Part shown: piece by piece, positions 1 to 7,997 of the stretch | Layout: each line of letters begins with the position of its first letter | Numbering within the stretch: the first letter of the stretch is position 1 | Assembly: GCA_903899705.1 (NCBI GenBank) | Contig: CAIUKQ010000099.1 | Location: 1 to 47,565, forward strand | Source of the DNA: an uncultured beta proteobacterium | GTDB lineage: Bacteria; Pseudomonadota; Gammaproteobacteria; Burkholderiales; SG8-39 | DNA: 47,565 nt | Direction: 5' to 3' | Made by a program: the position numbers and the translations under genes | The notes under the pieces: generated by a model | Database searches by the model: none | Seen by the model: the letters and a program-made list of their open reading frames with translations, nothing else | Told to the model about the DNA's origin: nothing

Positions 1-777
1 GAATATCGTCCCGGTGGTGACAGCGCCATCGGACTGGAGGCCATTGCCCGGTCGCCTGCCGACGGTTACACCATGGGTGTGGCGACTTCGGGCTTGTCGA
101 TCCATCAGGCGTTGGCGGTCAAAAAGCGCCCCTTCGATGCGATCAGGGATTTCACCCCCATCATTCTGTTTGCCACTACCACCACGGTGCTGGCTGGCAA
201 GGCCGCGCTGCCGCCGGACAACATCGCCCAATTGATCGCCTACGGACGGACACGCAAGGACAAAATGACTTTTGCCTCCTGCAGCAACGGTTCGAGCCAG
301 CACGTGGCCGGGGAGTTGTTTGGACAACTCGCGGGGGTGGGCATGGTGCATGTGCCTTTCAAGGGCTGCACCCAGGGCATTCCGCTGGTGCTGAACGGCG
401 AAGTGGACCTGATCGTGAATACGCTTGCGAATCTCTCGCAATACATCAAGGCGGGAAAACTCAAGGCGTATGCCATCACCGGCTCACGGCGCTCGCAATT
501 TGCCCCGGAGCTTCCCACCATGGCCGAAGCGGGCCTCTCGAACTACGCCATGGACAACTGGTTCGGCATGATCGGGCCCGCAGGGATGCCGCCCGCCATC
601 GTTGCCCGCCTCAATGCCGAAATGAACACCACACTCACGCGGCCGGAGACACGCGACAAACTGATTGCCATGCAATATGACCTGCATGGCGGCACCGCGG
701 CAGAATTCGGCACGCATATCAGGAGTGAGATCGAACGCGTTTCGAAAATCCAGAATGTGCGGATCAGCGACGAGTAG
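1..777 (+). CDS. Tripartite tricarboxylate transporter substrate-binding protein (Bug/TctC family), 5' truncated by window edge
   Basis: Frame 1 is open from base 1 (EYRPGGDSAIGLEAIARSPADGYTMGVATSGL...), with Bug-family features such as PGGDSAIG, HVPFKG and LPTMAEAG. Confidence 0.85.
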   Translation, partial: EYRPGGDSAIGLEAIARSPADGYTMGVATSGLSIHQALAVKKRPFDAIRDFTPIILFATTTTVLAGKAALPPDNIAQLIAYGRTRKDKMTFASCSNGSSQHVAGELFGQLAGVGMVHVPFKGCTQGIPLVLNGEVDLIVNTLANLSQYIKAGKLKAYAITGSRRSQFAPELPTMAEAGLSNYAMDNWFGMIGPAGMPPAIVARLNAEMNTTLTRPETRDKLIAMQYDLHGGTAAEFGTHIRSEIERVSKIQNVRISDE

Positions 778-829
778 TCGCTTCAACCTGGCCGCCGTGT
801 ACGCTTATTCCGTTGATGACGAGGGGTTC

Positions 830-1177
830 ATGAAAATCACCATTTACGGCATTAAAAGTTGCAGCACGATGAAGAAGGCGTTCGACTGGCTCGACGCAAA
901 GCACATCGCCTACGACTTCCATGATTACAAGAAAGCGGGCGTGCCCACTGAGCGTCTGAAGGGTTGGTCAAAGAACCTTGGCTGGGAGAAGCTGCTCAAC
1001 ACGCGTGGCACGACGTTTCGCAAGATCCCCGAAGCGGAACGCGAAAATCTCAACGAGGCACGCGCCTTGAAACTGCTGGAGCAATATCCCAGCGCGATCA
1101 AGCGTCCGGTGGTGGAAGCCGGGACCCGGCTGTTGCTGGGATTCGACGCTGAAGAATTTGCAAAAAATATAAATTAA
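830..1177 (+). CDS. ArsC/Spx-like family reductase (YffB type)
   Basis: MKITIYGIKSCSTMKKAFDWLDAKHIAYDFHDYKKAGV... 115 aa; ATG at 830 rather than the upstream start in the ORF track. Confidence 0.85.
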   Translation: MKITIYGIKSCSTMKKAFDWLDAKHIAYDFHDYKKAGVPTERLKGWSKNLGWEKLLNTRGTTFRKIPEAERENLNEARALKLLEQYPSAIKRPVVEAGTRLLLGFDAEEFAKNIN

Positions 1178-1191
1178 TCAAAGTGTTACAT

Positions 1192-1218
1192 ATCCTCATG
1201 GCTGGTGGCCATGAGGAT
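1192..1218. terminator. Perfect 11-bp hairpin between convergent genes
   Basis: ATCCTCATGGC-TGGTG-GCCATGAGGAT between the stops at 1177 (+) and 1229 (-); no strong U-tract. Confidence 0.45.
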
Positions 1219-1228
1219 CGTGCGGCCG

Positions 1229-2155
1229 CTATACCGGTTTCCCGAGATAACGATCGGCGGCGATCGCCGCGGTGGCGCCGTCACCCGCTGAGGTAATGGC
1301 CTGCGATGCGGAATCCGCTCGCACATCGCCCGCGGCGTAAATGCCCCTGGCGCTCGTTTGCATGTTGATGTCGGTGCGCACCCGTTCTGCGGCATCCAGT
1401 TCAACGATAGCCTTGAGAAAACCCGAGTTCGGCTGCAGCCCGATATAGACAAACACCGCGTCGGCAGAGATCTCGCTTGCGACACCTTTCGTACGCACCC
1501 GGACACCCGTGACCACGGCATCCCCCAGAATCTCCTCAATGACGATGTCGCCCTGCAGTTTGATTTTCGGCTGCTCGCTGATCCGCTTCAAATAGGCACT
1601 TTGTCCGGAGGGCAGGGCGCCCGTATGCAGCACCAGCACTTCGCCGACAAACTCGGACAGTGTCAGCGCTTCCTGCAGTCCGGAATCGCCGGCGCCGATC
1701 ACAATCGCTTTCTTGCCCTTCAACATGGGGCCGTCACAACTGGCGCAATGGCTCACGCCTTTGCCGGCAAGCCGCTCCTCTCCCGGCACGCCGAGCAACC
1801 GGTTGGTCGAACCGGTCGCCACGATCACGGCTTTGGCTTCCAGTTCGCCATCGCTGGTCGTGATGCGCCACGCCGATCCGGCGGGCGCAATCGATTGCAT
1901 TTCACCCATCTGGAATTCGGCGCCGGCATTGGCCGCCTGTTCCTGGATCATGGGGCCCAAATCATAGCCGGCGACGCCCTCGGGAAAGCCGGGGAAATCG
2001 TCAACTTTCGTGATGCTGCCCAAGTGGCCACCTGGCATCAGTGACTCGAGCACCAATGTGGATCGCCCCAGGCGAGCACTGAACAGGCCCGCCGTCAGGC
2101 CGGCAACGCCGCCTCCTATCACCACCACATCAAATTGCTGCAAATCACTCACCAT
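1229..2155 (-). CDS. Thioredoxin-reductase-like NAD(P)/FAD-dependent oxidoreductase
   Basis: FAD motif VIGGGVAGLTAGLFSARLG, redox motif CASCDGPM, second nucleotide motif VIGAGDSGLQEA, C-terminal GIYAAGDVR. Confidence 0.9.
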   Translation of the reverse strand: MVSDLQQFDVVVIGGGVAGLTAGLFSARLGRSTLVLESLMPGGHLGSITKVDDFPGFPEGVAGYDLGPMIQEQAANAGAEFQMGEMQSIAPAGSAWRITTSDGELEAKAVIVATGSTNRLLGVPGEERLAGKGVSHCASCDGPMLKGKKAIVIGAGDSGLQEALTLSEFVGEVLVLHTGALPSGQSAYLKRISEQPKIKLQGDIVIEEILGDAVVTGVRVRTKGVASEISADAVFVYIGLQPNSGFLKAIVELDAAERVRTDINMQTSARGIYAAGDVRADSASQAITSAGDGATAAIAADRYLGKPV

Positions 2156-2222
2156 CCGTCAAATATTGAGAAACCCAAGGAAACGCTGACCAAGTCCATT
2201 TTCAAAGTTTGCCATCAGCGTT

Positions 2223-2266
2223 CCCCCTCATTGGGGGGAGTTACGAGGGGGCCTAGGCCCCTTCGT
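2223..2266. repeat. Tandem inverted repeats, including a 24-nt near-perfect palindrome centred on CCTAGG
   Basis: CCCCCTCATTGGGGG at 2223..2237, then ACGAGGGGGCCTAGGCCCCTTCGT at 2243..2266 with only one G-T pair. Confidence 0.55.
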
Positions 2267-2278
2267 TCAGGTTTTACC

Positions 2279-3922
2279 CTAGCGCCAGTCATCCACACAG
2301 GCGCTGGCCGCAAGGCGCGCGCCGGCAATGCGCCAGTAACCATTGGTCTCTCCACCCACCACCACCACGTTGACCTGCTCGGGCGTCCACATGGGAATCA
2401 TCTCGTCGGGTTTGGCCTTGAGTTTGCTGGCCAGGGGTTCCTCGCCGAAGGTGGCGCGCGGGTACTGATAATTCTGGATCAACTGGTAATCCCAGTATTC
2501 GCCCGCGGGCATGCGGCCGTTTTCACAAATCCAGTTGATCAGGTCCTTCTTGGTCTTCAATCCGCCCACGTCCTGGAAAAGGCGCGCCGCAATGGGATCG
2601 AGCAGGAAGGTCGGCGACTCGTTCGGATCCATGCCGCGCATCAGATTGCGCAGGTGATCACGCCAGTGCGCATGCCGCAGCCCCAGCGTGAACGCCATGT
2701 GGCGCATGCCAATGAACACACTCACCACGCTCTGGTCCGCCTTGAAGCCGCGCTGCACATGCAGCGGCTCCCAGGGGCTGCGCTCCTCGTTCTCGGCAAA
2801 GGTGGGGCTGGCATACGCAAGCGCGTTGCCCATGGAACCCATGAACGTATCCCCCGGCACCGAGCCTCCCTGCAGATTCTGCGACAAGAGGCCAAACGCG
2901 CGCCCGATGGTGGCATTGGCCTGGTTGTAGGGGCCCATGGCGCCGGTACCGGCATTCATGGCAATCTGCTTTCGTATCGGACCGTTTACAACCACCATGC
3001 CCGCCATGGAGCTGGTGGAGGACCCACGTGCACTGGCGCCCGTGGAGGCAATGGCCAGGATCACCGGGAAGTATTCCGGCCGTGCGCCCGCCATCACCGC
3101 ATTGACGGCCACCTGCTCGACCGTGCATTCCCATTCCTCGCGGAAATGGGTGGCGGCGTGATGGCCGACCACATCATCGGGCTTGCGGCTGGTGTGCTTG
3201 AGCATTGCCGCCACGCGCTCCAGGGTGGGCAGAACGACAGGAAGCTTGTCCGTCCAGTTGTTGTCGAGGAACTGTTGCTGCAACGCCTCCTCGGTGGCCG
3301 GTTCACAAAGGCGCGGTGTGGTGCGCGCAAACGTCAGGCCCTTGCGGTCCTGTTCATTGAGCGGTTGGGTCAGCCCTTCGACCACTTCCTGCATAACGGA
3401 CTTGCCGCTGACGGGACTGATGCCGAAAACATAGGCTTTGATTTCTTCATGGGTCTTGCCCATCACCGGATGAGGCAGGTACACCTGGCGCATCTGCGGG
3501 GCGCCGTTCATGCGCACCACCGACTTGGTGACCGTCAAAAACATGGACGTATGCAGACAAACGGTGGGCACACCGTATTTCAGGTCTATCGACATTCCGT
3601 GCGCGGCGACCGCCGGCGCGCAAGTGCTTCAATGACCGACGCCGACAATGGCGGCATCACCCTTTTCCTTGATCTCCTGCCAGGTGGCGGGATCATCTTT
3701 TGTATAGACACTGCTGATCGGTTTGTAGACCGTCTTTACCGCCGGCATGTGCTCGGTGAACCAGGCCTGCACTGATTTCAGGAGGATGTCGGAATCATCA
3801 AACCGGCAATCCACGAGGTAGACGGTGCGGCCATTCAGAGTATCCAGCCGCGGCGCAAGGGGTTTTCCGGAAACTTTTGGGGGATACCCCATTGGGTTGT
3901 GAACCACCATTTGATCCTGCAT
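2279..3922 (-). CDS. Candidate selenoprotein: UGSC-like N-terminal domain (U-S-T-C) fused to a ~430 aa C-terminal domain; in-frame TGA at 3631..3629
   Basis: ORFs 3629..3922 and 2279..3595 share a frame (1644 nt, 548 codons). The junction translates ...GDAAIVGVGH-U-STCAPAVAAHGMSIDLKYGVPTVCLHTSMF... RBS-like AAAGGAGG lies before ATG 3922. Confidence 0.75.
3600..3622 (-). promoter_or_regulatory. Candidate bacterial SECIS element
   Basis: Downstream of the TGA on the minus strand: UGCGC-GCC-GGC-GGUC-GCC-GCGCA. This gives a 5-bp lower stem, 5' bulge, 3-bp upper stem and GGUC apical loop starting 17 nt after the UGA. Confidence 0.6.
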
Positions 3923-3955
3923 TTCCGCCTCCTTTAGCCTGTGATTGCGACAACA

Positions 3956-3968
3956 TTCGCAGTGCGAA
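3956..3968. promoter_or_regulatory. Palindromic operator candidate in divergent promoter region
   Basis: TTCGCA-G-TGCGAA, 13-nt perfect palindrome between the divergent genes starting at 3922 (-) and 4092 (+). Confidence 0.45.
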
Positions 3969-4091
3969 CGAATATATCAGAGTGGCGCATCAGCCATGAA
4001 TCGGTCCGCGCCATTTTCGAAGGCAACTTCGGCGTGCAATCCCGGCCCGCAGGCTTTAGCATTCGGCGATTGCCAATGAGGAGAATTGACC

Positions 4092-4874
4092 ATGATGTCC
4101 GAAGCAGACCGCCAGAAAGCCGCCGAGTGGCTTGTCGCCGCCGAGCGCGACCGCAAACCCATCGTGCAGTTGTCCAAGACTTTCCCGGACATCACCATTG
4201 ACGATGCCTATGCCATCTCGGCGCTTGCAACCAAAATTCGTGTTGCCGCAGGCCACAAGGTGATCGGCAACAAGATCGGCCTCACCTCGAAAGCCATGCA
4301 GGCTTCCTCGCAGATCGATGAACCCGATTACGGGGTGCTGCACGACTACATGCTGATCGATGACGGCGCCAAGGTCGCGCACGACCGCTTCTGCGTTCCG
4401 CGCGTGGAGATCGAACTGGTGTTTGTCCTCAAAAACGTGCTGCAGGGGCCGGGCGTGGGCCTGCTCGATGTGCTGCGCGCCACCGAATACGTGATTCCCG
4501 CCATGGAAATCGTGGATGCGCGCGTGCAGAATCCGCGCAAGATTTTTGACACCGTCGCGGACAACGGCGCCGCCGCTGGCCTGGTGATGGGCGGGCGTCC
4601 CGTGGGCCCGATGGATGTGGACCTGCGGTGGGTGAGCGGCATCCTGTATCGCAATTCCGATATCGAGGAGACCGGCGTCGCAGCCGGCGTGCTGGGCCAC
4701 CCGGCCATGGGCATCGCGTGGCTTGCCAACAAGATCGGCCGGTTCGGCGAACGGCTCGAACCGGGCCAGGTCATGCTCTCGGGGTCGTTCGTGCGACCTA
4801 TCTGGGCGCAGAAGGGCGATACCGTGCACGGCGATTTCGGGCCGCTGGGCGCACTGTCCATTCAGTTTGTGTGA
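4092..4874 (+). CDS. 2-keto-4-pentenoate hydratase / 2-oxohepta-3-ene-1,7-dioate hydratase family (HpaH-like)
   Basis: GHKVIGNKIGLTSKAMQ..., EIELVFVL, LEPGQVMLSGSFVRP; RBS GAGGAG upstream. Confidence 0.85.
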   Translation: MMSEADRQKAAEWLVAAERDRKPIVQLSKTFPDITIDDAYAISALATKIRVAAGHKVIGNKIGLTSKAMQASSQIDEPDYGVLHDYMLIDDGAKVAHDRFCVPRVEIELVFVLKNVLQGPGVGLLDVLRATEYVIPAMEIVDARVQNPRKIFDTVADNGAAAGLVMGGRPVGPMDVDLRWVSGILYRNSDIEETGVAAGVLGHPAMGIAWLANKIGRFGERLEPGQVMLSGSFVRPIWAQKGDTVHGDFGPLGALSIQFV

Positions 4875-4889
4875 GGCACATTCCGTCCG

Positions 4890-5258
4890 TCACATGAGCA
4901 GCAGCAATGCGCCGACCAGGGCCGTGTTGGAGAAGATGAACGACACGTGCAGATGGCGGCGCAGAGGATCCTCGACGCGCCAGAACTGATGGAAGATGGC
5001 GGTGGCGGCAATGGTGAATGCGATGAGAATGCCGGCGCCAATGCTGCGCCAGGTATCGAGGGCCAGCAGCAAGCCGCCGACCAGTTGCATCGCAAATCCC
5101 GTGATCAATGCCGCCTTTGCAAACGGCACGCCCACCGCCACCATGCGGTCCAGATGCTGCTTGAATTTGGTGCTGAGATTAATGATGCCGGTGGCCAGAA
5201 ACAGGAACGCGATCAGCAACTGTCCGATGGTCTGAAGTATCGTATGGTTTGAATACAA
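4890..5258 (-). CDS. DoxX family membrane protein, probable TTG start
   Basis: TIGQLLIAFLFLATGIINL..., four hydrophobic segments; longer ORF-track start appears spurious; TTG 5258 follows a G-rich RBS. Confidence 0.7.
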   Translation of the reverse strand: MYSNHTILQTIGQLLIAFLFLATGIINLSTKFKQHLDRMVAVGVPFAKAALITGFAMQLVGGLLLALDTWRSIGAGILIAFTIAATAIFHQFWRVEDPLRRHLHVSFIFSNTALVGALLLLM

Positions 5259-5291
5259 GCAACCCCCTGTCTGCAATCCCCTCCGGAGACC

Positions 5292-5834
5292 ATGATGACT
5301 TCCCCGCTGCGGCCTGAACTCACCCACGCCGGCATCTACGTTCGCGATCTGGCGCGCATGACGCGTTTCTACACCGAAATCATGAACCTCGTGATCAGTG
5401 ACAAGGGACACGGCTTCTCCATGCCCGTCAACATCGTGTTTCTCACCGGAGATCCCACGAAGCACCACCAGTTCGTCCTTGCCGAAGGGCGCAAGGACGA
5501 CGGCCCAAGCACGGTGAATCAACTGTCATTCAAGGTGGAGACCCTCGACCAGTTGCGCACCATGTACCAGCGCGTGAAGGGCGAGGACGTCAAGAGCCTG
5601 CGCGGCATCAACCACGGCAATGCCTGGTCGGTGTATTTCGAGGATCCGGAGGGCAATACCATTGAACTTTATATGGACACGCCCTGGTATGTTTCACAGC
5701 CGCACGGCGATGCCCTGGACCTGTCGCTGTCGAACGAGGAGATTTACAGGCTTTCGGAGGAAATGTGCCGCAAGGACGCCCACTTCAAGCCGGTGCGGGA
5801 GTGGGAGGAAGATATGCGCTCCAAACTCGCCTGA
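5292..5834 (+). CDS. VOC family (glyoxalase/extradiol dioxygenase-like) protein
   Basis: LTHAGIYVRDLARMTRFYTEIM..., VYFEDPEGNTIELYMDTPWY. Confidence 0.85.
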   Translation: MMTSPLRPELTHAGIYVRDLARMTRFYTEIMNLVISDKGHGFSMPVNIVFLTGDPTKHHQFVLAEGRKDDGPSTVNQLSFKVETLDQLRTMYQRVKGEDVKSLRGINHGNAWSVYFEDPEGNTIELYMDTPWYVSQPHGDALDLSLSNEEIYRLSEEMCRKDAHFKPVREWEEDMRSKLA

Positions 5835-5862
5835 CAGGCCGTCGCTCAAACGGCAAAATATG

Positions 5863-5885
5863 TCAATAAATCAATTGATTATTGA
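5863..5885. terminator. AT-rich inverted repeat between convergent genes
   Basis: TCAATAAATCAATTGATTATTGA, near-perfect palindrome with one bulged A. Confidence 0.3.
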
Positions 5886-5921
5886 GCTCCAGGGATGGCC
5901 GATTTCCATTTGGCGGGGCAA

Positions 5922-7418
5922 TCAGACCCGATCCACACGTCGATATTGAATAGCCTCGGCAATGTGTTCGGCGCCAAGTTCGTTGGCGCAAGCAAGGTCT
6001 GCAATGGTTCTGGCCACCTTCAGGACGCGGTGATAACCCCGCGCCGAAAGTCCCAACCGGCTGACCGCCCGACGCAGTAACACAACACCCTCGGCATCCG
6101 GCGTGCAATAAACATCCATCTCCTGGGTCGACAGCCGGGCGTTTTCCTTGCCCTGACGATCCAGCATCCGGTTGCGAGCGGCTGCGGTTCTTGCAGCCAC
6201 GTCAGCGGATGTTTCGCCATTGGCAGCCTGCTCATAGTGTTCCTGCGGCAGTGCCGGGACTTCTATCTGCAGATCAATCCGATCCTGCAGCGGCCCTGAA
6301 ATCTTGCTTCGGTAGCGCTGTATTTGATCGGGTGTGCAACGGCACCGACCCGAATGGTGGCCCAGATAACCACAGTGGCACGGGTTCATTGCGGCAATGA
6401 GCTGGAAGCGTGCCGGAAATTCCACCTGCCTGGCCGCCCTCGATATGGCGACTCGTCCGGACTCCAAGGGCTCGCGCAAGACCTCCAGAACCCTGCGATC
6501 AAATTCAGGCAACTCGTCCAGAAACAGCACGCCGTTGTGTGCGAGTGATATTTCGCCGGGTCGCGGGTTGGCGCCGCCGCCGACCAGTGCGACGGCCGAG
6601 GCCGTGTGATGCGGCGCCCGATAGGGTCTTCTCATCCAGCTTGCCGGCTGGAAGCCCCGCGCACCGAGCGATTGCATCGCCGCCGACTCCAGCGCTTCGG
6701 CTTCGCTCATGGGCGGCACCAAACCGGGCAGGCGCGCGGCAAGCATGGATTTTCCGGTTCCCGGTGGTCCGATCATCAGAAGCGAATGCCCCCCGGCTGC
6801 CGCCACTTCCAGCGCGCGCTTGGCCTGCGACTGGCCTTTGACGTCAGCGAGGTCGGGCAATTCTTCCTTTGCGGCAACGATGGCCTCGCGATGGCGGGTA
6901 AGCAGGCACTCCCCCGTCAGATGAGCACAAACCGCGAGCAGCGATTCTGCCCGGAGCACCTCGGCATCGGCGACCAATGCAGCCTCAGGGGCGCTCTGCG
7001 CTGGCAGGATGAAGGCCCTGCCGCAGCTTCGGGCGCGATAGGTCATCGCAAGCGCGCCGCGCACCGGGCGCAAATCACCGGTGAGTGACAACTCGCCCGC
7101 AAACTCATAATCATTCAGGCGTGCTCCCGGGATCTGACTGGATGCGGCGAGTATTCCCAGGGCGATCGGCAGATCGAAACGGCCGCTCTCTTTGGGTAAG
7201 TCGGCAGGCGCCAGGTTCACGGTGATGCGGCGTGCGGGAAATTCAAATCGGCAGTTGGATAGCGCGGCACGTACACGTTCGCGGCTCTCCTTCACCTCGG
7301 CTTCAGGCAACCCGACAATGGTGAACGAAGGCAGGCCATTTCCCAGGTGAACTTCCACGGAAACCGGCGGCGCATCAGCCCCCACCAACGCACGGCTGTG
7401 CAATACCGCCAGGGACAT
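5922..7418 (-). CDS. comM: YifB/ComM family Mg-chelatase-like AAA ATPase
   Basis: MSLAVLHSRALVGADAPPVSVEVHLGNGLPSFTIVGLPEAEVKESRERVRAA..., Walker A GPPGTGKSMLA. Confidence 0.95.
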   Translation of the reverse strand: MSLAVLHSRALVGADAPPVSVEVHLGNGLPSFTIVGLPEAEVKESRERVRAALSNCRFEFPARRITVNLAPADLPKESGRFDLPIALGILAASSQIPGARLNDYEFAGELSLTGDLRPVRGALAMTYRARSCGRAFILPAQSAPEAALVADAEVLRAESLLAVCAHLTGECLLTRHREAIVAAKEELPDLADVKGQSQAKRALEVAAAGGHSLLMIGPPGTGKSMLAARLPGLVPPMSEAEALESAAMQSLGARGFQPASWMRRPYRAPHHTASAVALVGGGANPRPGEISLAHNGVLFLDELPEFDRRVLEVLREPLESGRVAISRAARQVEFPARFQLIAAMNPCHCGYLGHHSGRCRCTPDQIQRYRSKISGPLQDRIDLQIEVPALPQEHYEQAANGETSADVAARTAAARNRMLDRQGKENARLSTQEMDVYCTPDAEGVVLLRRAVSRLGLSARGYHRVLKVARTIADLACANELGAEHIAEAIQYRRVDRV

Positions 7419-7515
7419 CGAGGCAGCCCTTATGACGACAAGATACAGACTGAACGGTCAGAGTGACGGTGTCGTTGACCGGGCAGAACTGATTGCCGGA
7501 TATCGGGAAACGCGA

Positions 7516-7776
7516 TTACCGGTGGCTTGCCGGGTCTGAGGCCTTGAGCTTTTGTTCCAGCTCCGCCAACCGGCCTTCCATGGCGGTGAGCTTCTCGCGA
7601 GTGCGCTCCAGCACTTTCGCCTGAACGTCAAACTCTTCGCGAGTCACCAGATCCAGCCGGGTGAACAATGTGGACAGTCCCGCGCGGACATTCTTTTCCA
7701 CATCCTTAGCCGGGCTGCTTGCGAGCACCTCGCTGAGGCGCGCATTGATTTCGTCGATAAAACGGGGATTCGCCAT
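7516..7776 (-). CDS. ubiK: Accessory factor UbiK (YqiC/BMFP family)
   Basis: 86 aa; FDVQAKVLERTREKLTAMEGRLAELEQKL coiled-coil tail. Confidence 0.8.
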   Translation of the reverse strand: MANPRFIDEINARLSEVLASSPAKDVEKNVRAGLSTLFTRLDLVTREEFDVQAKVLERTREKLTAMEGRLAELEQKLKASDPASHR

Positions 7777-7942
7777 GGTGAAATCAGTCTAGCACAGCAA
7801 ATTAACCTGATTTTCACGCCCATTTTTGACGGCGCACGGTTATGGGGCGTCCTTTGCACCAAGCGCTTCAAATCGGTGCTGCATTTGTGTTTCAGAAGTG
7901 TAAAAAGTTTTTACATACTTGATAAACAAGGATAAATTTGTC

Positions 7943-7958
7943 TGGCACACATCCTGCA
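7943..7958 (+). promoter_or_regulatory. Sigma-54 -24/-12 promoter candidate
   Basis: TGGCACACATCCTGCA: GG-N10-GC geometry, close to TGGCACG-N4-TTGCA; 40 bp upstream of the TorF ATG. Confidence 0.65.
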
Positions 7959-7997
7959 AATGGATGTCATGCGATTATCAATCAACAGGAGTAATAC

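Noticed and set aside
2135-3775. 546-aa plus-strand ORF antisense to the selenoprotein candidate
   Set aside because: His/Arg/Gly-rich composition typical of a GC-rich shadow ORF; the opposite strand encodes coherent domains
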